From positions 7,424,842-7,488,841 of the forward strand of contig OX940861.1 in assembly GCA_954871525.1 (NCBI GenBank): a DNA stretch of 64,000 bases, given 5' to 3'. The stretch's first letter is position 1; every line of letters begins with the position of its first letter. This stretch comes from Parietaria judaica (taxonomy: Eukaryota; Streptophyta; Magnoliopsida; Rosales; Urticaceae). A program made the translations under genes and the position numbers. Of this stretch, positions 49,491 to 63,130 are shown piece after piece. Under the pieces are notes generated by a model. That model searched no databases. It worked only from the letters and a program-made list of their open reading frames with translations, and was not told where the DNA came from.

Positions 49491-49959
49491 GGGTTAACGA
49501 CGGCAAAAATACCCAAAGTTTGGTCAAAGAACCCCTCGTGTACTCAAAGTTTAAAAGTAGTGGCAAAAATACCCAAAATCACATTTGAGAAGTTGACCAC
49601 TTAATTCTCGTAATGTCGTTAACTTACTCATTAACCCTGGCCACATGGACAATTTTTTTTTGTTAAGTGTAATCATTAGGGGTTCAATTAGTTGTATTAA
49701 ATAGTATTAGTTAAGGGTTTAATTTGTTATTTTGTCGTAAACAAGACTTATTTGGGCTCATCCATTTGGCAAAAATTGTTATGTGAACAACCAACGTTTG
49801 CCCACGTGGCCAGAGTTAATGGGTAAGTTAACGGCGTTATGAGAATAGAGTAGTCAACTCCCCAAATACGACTTTGGGTATTTTTACCACCACTTTTAAA
49901 CTTTGGTTACACGAGGGGTTCTTTGACCAAACTTTGAATATTTTCGCCGTCATTAATCC
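49491..49959. mobile_element. Mutator-like MITE (469 bp)
   Basis: Ends GGGTTAACGACGGCAAAAAT and TTTTCGCCGTCATTAATCC, with an exact 10-bp TSD AATTAAATTT at 49481-49490 and 49960-49969. Same family as 3550 and 43824. Confidence 0.93.
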
Positions 49960-49969
49960 AATTAAATTT

Positions 49970-50503
49970 ATTACAAATAACACCACACACTTCATTATTT
50001 TACAAATTCAACAAGTAAACCATCTTTCTTGGGCAAACAACACATTGAATTTTATTTAATATACATTTGTATTTTTTTATATGTACCATATAACCTTTAA
50101 TTTTTTTGCATATAACTTCTTTGAAATAGTTAAACATATACTTTAAAAGTGTACTTAAATTTATTTTATATTTTAAGTTTTCAAAACTCAAAATTACTCT
50201 TTATTCATAAATTTCAAATGATCATTTATGACAAAAATATACCATTTGTTTTCTAATTAGTAAAAATTTATCAATTTTGAATTTTGTATTATAAAATGAA
50301 TAAAAAAAAGCAAACAAAAACAAAGAATAATACTGTCAAATATAAAAAGTACATTTTTTTTAATATGGCAAATGTTTTTTAAGCCCAACATTCAACTTAT
50401 CCTCTTTTAACGAATACCTAATTAAATAGCAAAATAAGAAAAAAGAGCATTTATATCTATATCTTATGATCTTGAGATCAATTCGATCCTATGCTATATA
50501 TCG

Positions 50504-50540
<37 letters not shown>

Positions 50541-50855
50541 CATAAGTGAAATTTTTATTTTTTTTGACTAAGTATAAAAAAAAAAAAATTAGCAAATATA
50601 TGCATATGAATACAAGTTAGACATGATATATATAACACATATTAGTTATGTCTATCTATATATAAGCTTGTCTCCACCAAGCACTAGTCTCTCTCCTCTC
50701 TCTCTCTCTTCTTCCATTGTTTCTCTTACATCAAACTCTTCGGAATTCTCAGAGAAGATCCGTTCTCGTCGAACCGATCACAGATCCGACAAAAAATTCC
50801 TCTTCTCCGTGTTTCTTTAGTCTGCATTGAGACTTTTTTTTCTCACACGAAGGCC
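49970..50855 (+). promoter_or_regulatory. Upstream region and leader of the OXS3-family gene
   Basis: AT-rich with an (AT)n run at about 50507-50537. A TATA-like element CTATATATAAGC lies at about 50656-50667. It is followed after about 35 bp by a CT-rich leader (CTCTCTCCTCTCTCTCTCTC from about 50690). The leader runs about 165 bp to the ATG at 50856. Confidence 0.5.
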
Positions 50856-51796
50856 ATGACGATCGCCATGGACGGTGGTAGCCGGAAGCTCGGCGAAACC
50901 GCGGAGCCCTCAGACTCGATCTTCGAGGCGAACACGTGCAGTGGTTCGAACTCGTCTTCCTCGTCGCCGGAGCCGTCGGCGTCGGAATCGTCGTCGATCG
51001 GGAAGAACAGCGACTTCTCGGTGGGATCCTCGTCGGAGGGGGAGGATTGCGAGGAGAACGAGGCTCAGAGCTCGTACAAAGGACCCCTGGAGATGATGGA
51101 AGCCTTGGAGGAGGTTTTGCCTTTGAGGTAACCAAACATTCATCTGAATTTGGTTGATTCTTGTGTTTCTCCAGTTTGGGAAAATGGTTGGTGTGTAGTG
51201 AAATAAGGTTTTGTATCAACTCTGATGTAGAATTTGGGATCTTGAAATTTTTCTTAGCTTCTTCTTGAAGAAGTTAGATTACAAGTTCAATCGAGAAAAA
51301 TGAACTTGAATTTGGGATTTTGATTCTTTTGGCCTGAAGAACTGAAAACAAACCTATGACCGATTTCAGGCGAGGAATCTCGAAATTCTACAACGGGAAG
51401 TCGAAGTCGTTTGCGAGCCTGGGCGACGCAGCCTCGACGTCGTCGGTGAAAGAGATCACGAAGCCGGAGAACGCCTACACGCGGAAGCGGCGGAACCTGA
51501 TGGCGTTCAACCACGTGTGGGACGGCAAGAACCGCAGCTTCTGCGGCTTCCCTTTGAAAAGCAACGGGGGCGGGATCTCGAAGCGGCCCATCAGCGCCAG
51601 CCGCAGCACGCTGGCGCTGGCGGTGGCCATGAGCAGCTCCGACAGCAGCGGCAGCACGAGCGACGAGTCGTGCTCGAGATCGCCACCGCATCTACCGCCG
51701 CTGCACACGCAGGCGGCGAAATCTCATGGCGGCGGGGGCCGGGCTTCGCCGCCTCGGCGGATTTTCTGCGGGTCGTTGGTGGACTTGCAACATTGA
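50856..51796 (+). CDS. OXS3-family (OXIDATIVE STRESS 3-like) nuclear stress protein, 232 aa, 2 exons
   Basis: Exons 50856-51127 and 51370-51796 join in phase (codon split AG|G) to 232 codons plus TGA. The first ATG is used; a second lies five codons in. The N-terminal 75 residues are Ser/Glu-rich and low complexity. The conserved family block spans the intron: MEALEEVLPLRRGISKFYNG, KSKSFASL, then ITKPENAYTRKRRNLMAFN. It is followed by Ser-rich sequence and a GRASPPRRIFCGSLVDLQH tail. Arabidopsis OXS3 relatives are small nuclear proteins that raise tolerance to heavy metals and oxidative stress, probably by acting on chromatin (known). The basic RKRRN cluster could serve nuclear import. The coding sequence is GC-rich compared with its flanks. 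Confidence 0.92.
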
Positions 51797-52232
51797 GGTG
51801 GTCGGAACTTGGGGGCCTCTCTGGTGGTGCCACGTGACTAACTAAACGCATTTTTTACACTTTTTTTTTCAATGCCCTGGGGCTTTGTACGAGTAGTCTG
51901 TTGTAGTTATGTATCTCGCAAGCTATATGTATCACTCACTGGGTTCGTTGCGAATGCCATTTTCTCAGAGATATTAAGACTAAATATTCTCATTACGTAA
52001 CAAATACAAGGTATCTCATACATTGAGATTGAGTAAAGATAGTCCAATATACACACACACAAAAAATGAACTCCAATATGAAAAATTCAATGAAAATGGA
52101 ATTGAAGCTAGTTTTGTTTTTTTTCAGATAAATATAATGAGATATACTTTTAGAGAAGGCCATCCAGAAAGAAAAAGAAAAAAAAATAAGGTAGAAGAAA
52201 AAAAAAAGATTTAGCTTAACGAGAGACATTCA
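51797..52232. other. 3' flank of the OXS3-family gene
   Basis: Probable 3' UTR to about 51990 and AT-rich flank. Nothing else is seen. Confidence 0.5.
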
Positions 52233-52241
52233 TATTACTTA

Positions 52242-53702
52242 GGGAAAATTGCGGCAAAAATATCCAACCTTTGGTCAAACTGTCTCCTGTGTACCCAACC
52301 TTTAAAACTTGCGGCAAAAATACCCAACGTGCGTTGACAGTGACTTTGGCATGAAAACGTTAATTTTTCCGTTAACTTCCTTCGTGTGGCCGTTAGAGGC
52401 AAAAACTCCCAACTTTTTTTTTTTTAAATTTAGTTTTTTTAATTTATATATTTTTTTACTTGATTAGTGATAATTACTTGAATTCCAAATACATGGAATA
52501 GCACAAAAGTTAGTCAAAACATCAATTGATTTCTTCATGTGCTTGTATAAGCTACATTTGTTGATAAAAATCTTATTATTATGAGAAATTTTAAACATAA
52601 TGTTACGGGTATTTTAAGTAATTGATTTTTAATAAATTAATTAAAGGAAAGTTATATAATTAATTTTTCTTTTTATTAAATAAAGTCAATTTTAGCCTGA
52701 GATATTCACTGGAAGTCCGTTTTCGCGAAATAAAGTGTCCAGATGTTTCAGAAATATCAAGATACTCAAAAAGTCATAAAGTTTGAAAGAAATGGTCACG
52801 GAACGCTCCCGAAACCTTTAAAGTGGGCCGGGAGCACCTCGGGCGGCCCCACAAGAGCCACCACGCGTCTCCTACCCTCCTCACGCGCCCTTAGAAGGGC
52901 TTACGTCAGCCTGATGACGTAAGCAGAGGCGCGCGCGTGAGTTTTCATTGTGTTTCATAGCTTACTTCGGCACTATTTATATTTCTTAGCAGGGGTATTT
53001 AAGGATACGAATTTTAATGGGATCCCAAGGGAGGTCTTTTAGCCAATTATTACTAATCAAGCCCTATTGATTATTGATAATATTTTTTTACTGGCATATA
53101 TTCTTAAGCCATTTATTTTCTCAATACGGAGACATTAACTGACTGTATTAATTCGATCTAAAACGGTCAATTACCAATGAAAAGGGTAGGGTTGTAACTG
53201 CAGCGGGTATCCGATTTTTTTTAACTACCCGTATCCTAATCCGATTTTTCGGGTATCCAAAAATCACTACCCGTATCCGGATCCGGAAATCCGGATACCT
53301 ATTTTCAAAACCCTGTTCAATTACTTAAAATACCCGTAACATTATGTTTAAAATTTCTCATAATAATAAGATTTTTATCAACAAATGTAGCTTATACAAG
53401 CACATTAAGAAATCAATTGAGTTTTGACTAACTTTTGTGTTATTCCATGTATTTGGAATTCAAGTAATTATCACTAATCAAGTAAAAAATTAAAAAAATT
53501 AAAAAAAAAAAGTTGGGTATTAAAAAAAAGGTTGGGTATTTTTGCCGCTAACGGCCACATGAGGGATGTTAACGGAAAAATTAAAGTTTTCATGCCAAAG
53601 TCACGGTCAACGCACGTTGGGTATTTTTGCCGTCAATTTTAAAGGTTGGGTACATGGGAGGCAGTTTGACCAAAATTTGGGTATTTTTGCCGCAATTTTC
53701 CC
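52242..53702. mobile_element. Mutator-like element with about 390-bp inverted arms and foreign interior (1461 bp)
   Basis: Ends GGGAAAATTGCGGCAAAAAT and TTTTTGCCGCAATTTTCCC, with an exact 9-bp TSD TATTACTTA at 52233-52241 and 53703-53711. The arms (52242-52630 and about 53320-53702) are inverted copies down to TTAAAATACCCGTAACATTA. The 690-bp centre is unrelated to the arms. It contains a block matching solo LTR family B (about 52695-52960) and a hAT-like TAGGGTTGTAACTGCAGCGG plus CCGGATCC array (about 53188-53310). No transposase. Confidence 0.9.
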
Positions 53703-53711
53703 TATTACTTA

Positions 53712-54795
53712 TGAAGAACAATTCAATGAAATGGCACTTCCAAGCAAGGGAAGGGTCAAGTTTTCTTTTTGGCCGATCAGTCGGTTGTCTTTATCGATGG
53801 ATTTATCATTCAGTAACGGATTTATCAATGGAAATATATAAAATCTCAAGTTATCGCTATTGAAACTTATCGATAGATTAATCGGTTATATATGAATTTA
53901 TCGATGGAAAAGATATAAATATTTGTATGCTTTAGTTATACTCAATTTTTATAGTTTCCAAATTCCCTTTCCATGTCAGAATGACTTCAAGAAACTAACA
54001 TACGCAAACAAGTTCTCAAACACAAAGGCAATAGTTACAAGAACAAATTTATTCTGAAATCAAGTTTTCAAATCTCTTGATTTTACTCACAATTAATTTC
54101 GGGAAAAATAAATAGATTCTTGGTTGCTTTTCCATAAATAAATTAAAAAAAAAGCATAAAAAATAAAAGAGAAAAGTTCTCGATTACTATGAAACGCTGA
54201 ATACCGATGAATATCGAGAAAACTTGATCACTGCTTCCAAATAACTATATTTAACCCTTCCACGAGATTCAGCATAGAGTACAAATAGCAAAGGAATGTT
54301 AAATGTTATAAACATAAAGTCAACAAGTGCTTAGATATAAACACTGAGATTTCTTTCGCAAGCATAATACACACCAAGATATCTAATAGCTAATTAGACA
54401 CCATTATGAAAGATATCAATAGAAATGGCGTTTCAGAAATTTCCAAATAATGTACAAACTACAAACCATAAAATGTTAAATAAAAGGGTAACGTTTCCCA
54501 TTTAATTTAGCGAAGACATATACACCAACAAAATCCAATTCACTACCTAAAGTACACGGAAGATTCAACTGAACCCAAGGATACACAAGCTTCACGAAAT
54601 AATGAAGCAATAAAATGGTGTATTCCGACCCACCAACGGCTAACTAAGGCCCTTAGAAATAACACCATCGCCAAATCGAGTAGAAGCAGCGTGGATTTCA
54701 CCAACTTCATCGGTGCTAACAACACAAGTGACGTATAATCTGTACAACACTACCAAGCATTAGCGGAAAGCCTAACGAGATTAGTAACAAGTCTT
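53712..54795. other. 3' flank of the myosin gene (minus strand)
   Basis: The part nearest 54795 is the likely 3' UTR. The block at about 53760-53920 (TTATCGATGG, ATCGATAGATTAATCGG) resembles the TCGA-rich hAT family at 20874 but lacks definable ends. Confidence 0.45.
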
Positions 54796-57700
54796 CTACT
54801 TCTGTGGCTGAACCAGAAACTGTGCACACGGAAACTCCGCCAAGAAACTCGGAAGCCCCACAGCTGAAGGATCTATGGCGGGAATGGCCATGTCGATATC
54901 TTCAGTGGAGAACGGAATGCTGCAAACCAAAACCAATGTGTTGATTAGTAGGGGCAAAACTGAAAAGAGTAAGATAGGATATGGACACCTTAATAAGATT
55001 TTCTTCTTGATAATCCACTTAGATGCGGTTAGCGGATTGGACCGGTTAATCAAGATTAATCCATTTATAGAAGTGGTGGTGGTTACCCAGAACAAATTTT
55101 TGTGGTTATCTAAAAATGGACAAATATGTGGTAAATGAAATGCGGATCGATTGGATTTCTTTGCGATCAAGATAATATCGATAAACTATTTCACCCCCAG
55201 GACAAAGGTTATATATAAAGATGAATAGATATTGTGGGACCGAACAAATTAATTACCTTAAATCATCGTCAAGCAAGAACGAGTTAGACATCATATTCTG
55301 GTTGTCTTTACTCAACAGCTCTCTCATTTGACCAACAACCTGGAAACCATACATTCTTTAGAAACCAAAAGAAAAAACGATAAAACAAAATATAATCGAG
55401 TAGAATTACAACGTGCCTCGTTTGATACACTTTGAGTTCCATATTTGTCATCCCAGTACATGGTACTAATTCGATAGATTTGCCGGATAGTCAAGACCTG
55501 CAATGAACAAGAACCACTATGATAAGTTTAAGTTCGATTTAATCTAAATAAAACCACAAAAAAGGAAGAAAAAATGGTGCATGTCGTACCGGACAAAGAT
55601 CCTGCCTAATCTCTTCCAAAGATTTCTTCCTCTTCTGGTGTATAACCTTTATTATTTATAACATCATCAAGAAGAAGATAATTAATTTCCGCAAAAAGAG
55701 ATATGAATCGAAACCAAATTGTCAACGACGTACCAGAAAACCAACTGCTTGCCTAATACAGTTCAGCTCATGCCAAGAGGTTCCTGCAAACTATATACCG
55801 GGAAGACTCAAGCAGAGAAGAAAAAAGTTTGTACCCAATCATAATATGCAGTTTAGAAAAAATTAATCACCTCTTCGGTTGAATTAACAATCCACTTCTC
55901 CAGCTCAGCAAGACCAGATTTTACATACTCTCCGTTTGAAAATGTACAACATTCACGCCGTAGCAGCAAACTACCATAATAGAATATCAACTTGGAAAAT
56001 AAGTATAAAAAAAAGAGCTAAAAAAATATTGCATTATAGAGACTGGTCCATGTGATTGAATTCTTGCCTGTTGAACAGTGATATATTGATAAATGAGAAA
56101 ACTTGGGTGATCAGCTTACGGATGAAAAATGACGGAACCTGAGAGCAACAAAATTGTTAGCTCAGAATAGAAGAAAGAAAAATGTGGATCATAGATGATA
56201 AATTAAATTTGACTCAGTTAGAAATTAAAGTACAACTATAAACTAGCTATCAAGCTATATATTGATATTCCATACAACAAGAAGCATGAACTATGAGCGA
56301 AGTTATGTCTTACATGATTTTGGCGTAGGTGACTCATTAGAGAATCCAGAAACGTGAGAATATTCTCCCACTGATTTCCAGGCGTTTGTTGTGGGGGTGA
56401 TCTCGATGACTTTCCAACATGTACTCGTGAAGTTTTCGGTGCCTTTTGCGTAAGATACATAAAATGAACTCAGTAAAATCACAAACGTTGCATATAAGTG
56501 TTATATTTCGGTAAGACTTACCAAGACGGATCCGTAACCTAGAATCCAAGCCCGTATCGGCCCAAGAAGGAACCGGCAATACCAAGGCGATTCTATTTAT
56601 TAGGCTATTTATTTATTATGTCTTTCAATTATTAATTGATTAACCTTTTTTTTTCTTCCATTTTTGGCCGTGTCATGCCCTAGCTGTAATTGGGTCCCCA
56701 TTTAATGAAAGAAAATATGTCTTATTCTCAACCTTAATCAAAATTCGGCTACCCTCACATGGAGAAGGGGTTGAGTTTTGGTTAAGCTCATTCTTCGCAA
56801 ATTCTGCGTTCAAATTATTGTCACCACGGGTCCTGCTCCGAGATCAAATTCCCAGGCTCTATCAATTAGTTTGATTTTCAATAGAAGAGCTTGAATGAGA
56901 AAGTTACCTGAATGCACAATCCCAATAAAGGTGCCAACTCTTTCTTCAGGTTGTCACGGATTAACCCGAAAATCTTCTCCACTGAAGCTGTCAATTGCTG
57001 TTTGAACAGTATAGCTGGATATCTGGCTTCTACATGTGTTACACCGTCTTCAAACCCGATGAATTTGAATGCTGACTTATATCCCTGGCAATGAATAAAA
57101 TAAAATAAAAACCAGCAAGATTTTCAAAATCTTAACATAAAAATTACTTCAATTGAAGTCTGATATGTTCACTAACAATAAAAAAAGTGCGTACAATAGT
57201 TTTCTCTAAGTACGAACATAAAAATAATTGACTAGGAGATAACTACGTAAAATCTAAAATCTGAAATTATATTTCAAGAAAACATAGTGAGCATAACTGC
57301 AAAAACAAATAAAAGAAAGCTAAAATACCAAAATTATTCCAGCCTCCCTAACATAATTTTGTTCATGATTGTAACAATTAAAATTACATTTCACATTTTG
57401 TGCTGACTCACATGCCCAATCCTGCCAGCCAAGCCAGTAGACCCAGCAGAACGCTGGGGAGTAGTTGTAAGGAAACCATTAGATCGTAAATTCCTTTGAA
57501 GGAGACATAGGAGTGCCGAGGTATTCGACAACCAATAAGGCAATGTCATTTTCTCGTCATCAACCTGAATCAAAGAAAGAAAGGAAAAAAAGTCATATTA
57601 TCCTCTCATGATTATAATCTTCAAAACGTTTAAGACAAATGTAAAAATAATTACCTTCAGAACATCGTTTATTCCCTCAATTATATAGTCAAAAATAGCT

Positions 57701-60700
57701 GTTCGCTCAGACTCGAATGAATGCCAATTATGAAGGCACTTGTATATTATGCAAGCTGCCAATGGTTTACCCTCTTTAAATCCCAAATCTTCTTTGATAC
57801 ACCTCGAAAGAAACTCGTAGTTTTCCTATTCAGAAAAATAATCAAGAATTAATCATTTTAAAGAAAATAATGCAAGGAGCACAACAAGAATAAGCCTCTT
57901 ATTCTAAATATTAAAGCCAATTTTAGAATCCTTTGGGTAAAAAGAAATGCCAGAAAAAATACTTGTTGCCTCTCTGCTGCTAATAAGCTTGGTCTTCGTG
58001 ACTCCGACGTGCCATGTGAGAATGGCAGCATAAGTTTTGTAGGTGTTGGCGACTCCTACATCAATTATATATAGAATATATTAAACAAGAAAAAGATAGC
58101 AAAATTACTCTGTTTAATTAGCACTGGAAATGCAAGCAAAAAAAAATTAGCACTAGAAAAAATATAACTTACAAATACGAGTTTCCGCTCAGTATGGGGA
58201 ACCAGGGCACCAGAAATTTTCTGCTGTTTTTTTTTTTTTAAGAAATCATAGAGATGCACATTCAGTAAATGTGAAGACTTCCATATTAAAGAATAAAAAA
58301 GTAAGTAAATTTACATATCAAATAGCCTGAGTTTAAGAGTCAAAGTATTTGATACTTACCTCGGGATGCGCCTTGGCAAAACCAGGACGGTTGCTTTTTG
58401 GGGAGACACTCAAAGTTTTTTGCCTCATAACATGATTCTCCCCTTCTAAAAGGGAGAGCTTCTCCTCAAGACTTGCATTAAGAAAATTTTGGAGAAAATT
58501 AGAATTTCATATCCTTTAGCAGAAAGGGGAAAAAAGGGACAAATAATATATTCAAACAAACAATAAAGATGTCTGCGATTATGTCTCGATCAAAATCCGA
58601 GCATCTTCCACAAGATAAGACCTTACATCAATGTACACTTTTTCCATTTATTATTTTAATAAAGACATTACCTTTTTAGAATCTGCTTAAGCTGGGAACA
58701 CTTGTCTTCAAACTCCCGTAACTTCTCAGCCATTTCGGTTTTTTCCTTTTGCACTGTGAGAAGCTCCATCTCCGTAGCAGAATTCTTCTTTTCAAGGGTA
58801 CTTAGAGAAGACTGAACAAAAAAATATTATCTTATGAGAACATTTCATTTATAAAAATAAAATAATATATATGCAGTGTCAAGGTTGGGTTATCCCCATA
58901 AATCTTTTACGCCCTTTGACATAATCAATGATATAATAATGAAACCGGCAAAAATATTGAATTTTTTTACATTGATAATAATCCAGCATTCAAAATTCAA
59001 GTTTAATTGCGTAATTAGTCTAACAAACAACAAAAAAAATTCCAATAATCTTAAGATAGGTTTACATGAGGGAGCACAAAGGTTTAATCAAATTCTTACG
59101 ATAAAGTGCAAAACTCAAACCATAAGAATTAAGTAATAAAGTTTTACAAAAATCCGAATATAAAATTAAATAATAAGCCAGAATCATTTAATCGGCTCCC
59201 ATACCATAGCAGAGAACAGAGACCTTGAGAGAATAAACGAAAGCTCCTTAATTCAAACGTAGTTATATATATAAGCTAACAACTTCCTAAAGTATCTCAG
59301 GGAAATATAACTAACTTGTTTTCGTGACGTTTCGACTTCAAGATTCGTGCAATGTACTTAAGATAAATATACTACGATCCCTCTTCTAGGGATTCTCCAA
59401 AGAACAAAAATAAAAGCTAATTATATTCAATCGAGATAAATTATTTTATTATAAACTTTTTTTTTTATGAAAGTGAGATAAATAATTACTCCTCGGTGAA
59501 GTGAAAACTTAAACTACCACAAATAAAAAACTACAAGGCTTCCCTCAAAAAAAAAAAAAAAACTACAGGGCTAAAAGACTCACTCTCAAAAATGCATTCT
59601 CCTTCCTCAATTCCGCCATTGCTATAAGTTCTCTTTCCAAAGCAGATTTCTCTTTCAAAGATAAATCCACTTGATTTTGAAGCACAGCATTCTTGTTGCA
59701 CTCGTTAATCGTCTCCAATTTTTCAGCATCGAGCTCAAGCTTCAAAGACTGCAACATCTTTTGAAGTTTCGAAATTTCCATGGACTTGGCCTCTTCATTA
59801 GAAACCTGTGCCCATCAAAATCACAATGATTAATAATATCGAGCATAGTTAGATGAACAAAATAACCTTCTATGTTAATTCCAATGGAACATAAAACAAT
59901 ACCCTTAATCGTTTTTCTAGATGCAATCGCCATGACAGATCTTCTAACTGCTTCTCGAGCTTAGTCTTGGCCAAACGCAGGGCACCAGTTTCATTTGCCT
60001 CCTGCCAATCCAAAAAAGATAAAAAGAATATGACCAACTGCTTTTAATGCATAAAGTACTCTCCCCAAAATTGCCATTTTAAAAACCTTTCTAAGCCTTC
60101 GGAGTTCTCTCTTTGCCATTTTTCGCCTCCAAAGGCATTGTATTGCAACGACTGAACTTTGGTCATGTCGGAAGACCGTGCGAACCTTGCACATCCTCCA
60201 CCGAGCCTAAGAAAGCACTATCATCCAGTTAAAATAATTGATAATATATATGTACATCTAAAGAATTAAAACCTGAAAAGTTTTACCTGAATCAAAGTGG
60301 CGGCTTTATGTTTCTTTTCATGCAAAAACTTCTGGCGAGTTGAGAAACCGCGAATGCAGGACTGAATGGTGATAGCAGCCGAGTGTAATTCCAAAAATGC
60401 GCGGCTCAGAATCCAGCTTCGAACATGTTTCTGTATTATCAGAGCAGCTGCTTTCTCTCTTTTCACAGCATACATCTTTCTTGCAAGGCAACCTACATAT
60501 ATCAAAAGAAGGAAAACAACACTGCATAAGATTATTTATAATAATCATATTAAACTTTGAACACAAACAGACAACACTATATGAAAGCTGTTTGAAAATA
60601 CTAACAAATCCTAAATGTGTACAAAGTCTTACTGAAACCTTTGCAGTTCTTTGAATTATCTGAGAATACCACTAGTATAAAAAAGTTATTCCAAGTATCT

Positions 60701-63085
60701 AAAAAAGATTATATAGATCTAAAATGAAAGAACGTGATAGTAACTTTGTGGTCCCACTTAAAACCAGGGATATCATCATAACAATATAGATAAAGAAATA
60801 CAAAGATTCAATTATGTAGGCTCCTCATTGTAAAACGACTGTCATAAGGGCTTAGGGTTATATCACTTTGTATTTTTTGTCCATATGTAGCTCTTGAGGG
60901 ACAGATATACGAGGTAAAGGGTGTTATATAGTCATTTTACAAATTTGGGGGGATAAATAGAGATTAGAGACAAAAAGACAAAGCCAGAGGCCTCACGATA
61001 TATTGTTATAAATTAAAAGATAAAATATAACAAGGCAACAAAAAAAATGGCAATAATGGGAAAAGAAGGCAGTTATAATCCTGAATAAATGTAGTCCAAA
61101 GAAGGCAGTCAAAACCTCTGCAGTAAGCTTGAAGTGACAGTGCAGCGGCTTTCGAAACGACAAAATCCTTGCGAGCAATAAATGTTCGTAACTGTCGTTG
61201 GATAAATTTTGCAGCGTTGTCTAAAACTTCTGCTCTACGAGAATCAAGAACACCAATTTGCCCAGCCCTTAAAAACACTTTGGTCCTGCCCAGCTGTTTA
61301 GACAGAGAAGAAAACCAATGAAAATACTACACTCAAGCATGACGTATTAAAAACATATTCATAACACCACTAAAAGGGTACCTGAATATTTGCAAGATTT
61401 AACTTCTTCAAAATTTTCTCTGTGATGCCCTTTTCATCATAGCTGTAGAAATTGAAGGGTAATAGAAGTGAAATGAAGGCAAAAAGAAACTAAATTTTGT
61501 TTTAAATAGTTGTCATGTTCAAGTTTCATAAACAGCCATCGACATAAAGATATAAATAAAAAATAACTTATCAACCCACCTCCCATCCATGAACTCTGGA
61601 GCTAATATTCCAAAGCGATCTACAAATTCCGAATATGTTTTTCGTGTAGGATAACCCGCCAAACTTATACGAACAGCCTCCAAAACACCCTACAGCAATG
61701 AACACTGTATGAAACACCTGAGTAGTCTTGCATAAACATATAAATAATGTGTTCTTTCTATTCCGAATAAAAGCAATACTCCACAATTTGGTAAAAATTA
61801 ATAGTTTTTCTATACAAATTTTACAAAAAAAAAAGATAAATAAAAATATTAAGAGGACATTTATGCCCAAAAGGCCTATATCTAAAATTTCCATTAAAAA
61901 AGAATTCTACTTTTACTGACCCCACAACGCAGCTGATGTAAGATACTTTGGTTCTCAAACTTTTGTGGCCGATTCAAGGAATTTGGCTTCACACAGCGAA
62001 CATAGTGAGGCTCTGTTGAGCTTAGTGTCTCCATCAAAGCTTGCAGTTGATGCTACAAGAATATGAAGTAAAGTGAAATATCTAAATGAAAATTAAAACA
62101 CAAGATGACATATATCTCGACTATAGGATACGTAGTCTGACTATATAGGTCACTAAATTTTTATTTTTCAAACCTCGTCCAATCTAAAATAGAAAGGAAT
62201 GATATATTTTATTCAGATTGTCCTAGTTACAATATTTAGAATTCGTTCTCACCACCACCTTACAATCCTACAAAACTAGCTGAAAAAAAAATTAAAATAA
62301 TAATTAGCCACATACCTTAAATCTTGATGCCACGGAAGAGAACTTGTATGATGATCTGGAGGATTCCTTTGGTAGTAACGGAAAGAGACCAGCAACTAGC
62401 GAGCATTTGGAAGAAGACAACAAACTGCAGTGTTCTACCACAACATAGTCTCGATTTTTATCTAAAAAGGTCTCTGTATGATAAGTGACCTACAATAAAA
62501 AAAAAAAGTAAAATACAAATGCATTTTAATCTTTTTATAACGCCAAGTTCCAAGGTATTACAGGTGGAAACAAATTTGAAAAATAACATGCCTTTCCAGC
62601 ATAATGGGACATGCTGAAGTCTGTTTCAGAAAATTTTGCTTTCTCCAACCTCGGGTGTGATCGAAAATGCTGAAATAACTTCATTGAAAAGGTTTCATGG
62701 GTAGATCTCGGGAACATGCTGCAAAAGTAAACAAATCAGGATAAGGACAAAGTTCAAACATACATAATGTAGAACTACACCCACCAATTTATATTGAAGG
62801 ACACGAACTGTACCAAGCTTCGTCCAAGAGAGCGATGACTCCTATCGGTTTCTGCAGATGGAATTAGCTAAGGTCCATCATAAAGCGATAACAAGGAAAG
62901 GACTATCTAATACATAATTTTCCTATCGCCAGAATTGGTCTTTTAAATTTTGATACAATAAAAGTTACCTTCTCAATCAAATCAAGTACATCTTGATTAT
63001 CTATAAACTCAATATAGCTCCAATTGATTTCTTCTTTTCTGTATTCCTCCTGCTCCATCTTGAACACATGCTGCAATAAAGGAAA

Positions 63086-63130
<45 letters not shown>

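Noticed and set aside
51356..51796. Exon 2 of the OXS3-family gene as a separate intronless gene (ATG at 51356)
   Set aside because: The ATG lies in the intron, 14 bp before the acceptor. The conserved block LPLRRGISKFYNG is only complete when exon 1 is joined.
50749..51851. Antisense frames of 77-156 codons over the OXS3-family gene
   Set aside because: Shadows of Ser-rich, GC-rich coding sequence whose sense frame has the conserved family block.
46949..53702. Regularly repeated GGCAAAAATACCC modules as a possible CRISPR-like array
   Set aside because: The repeats lie in inverted arms with target duplications. Spacing is irregular and the genome is a plant.
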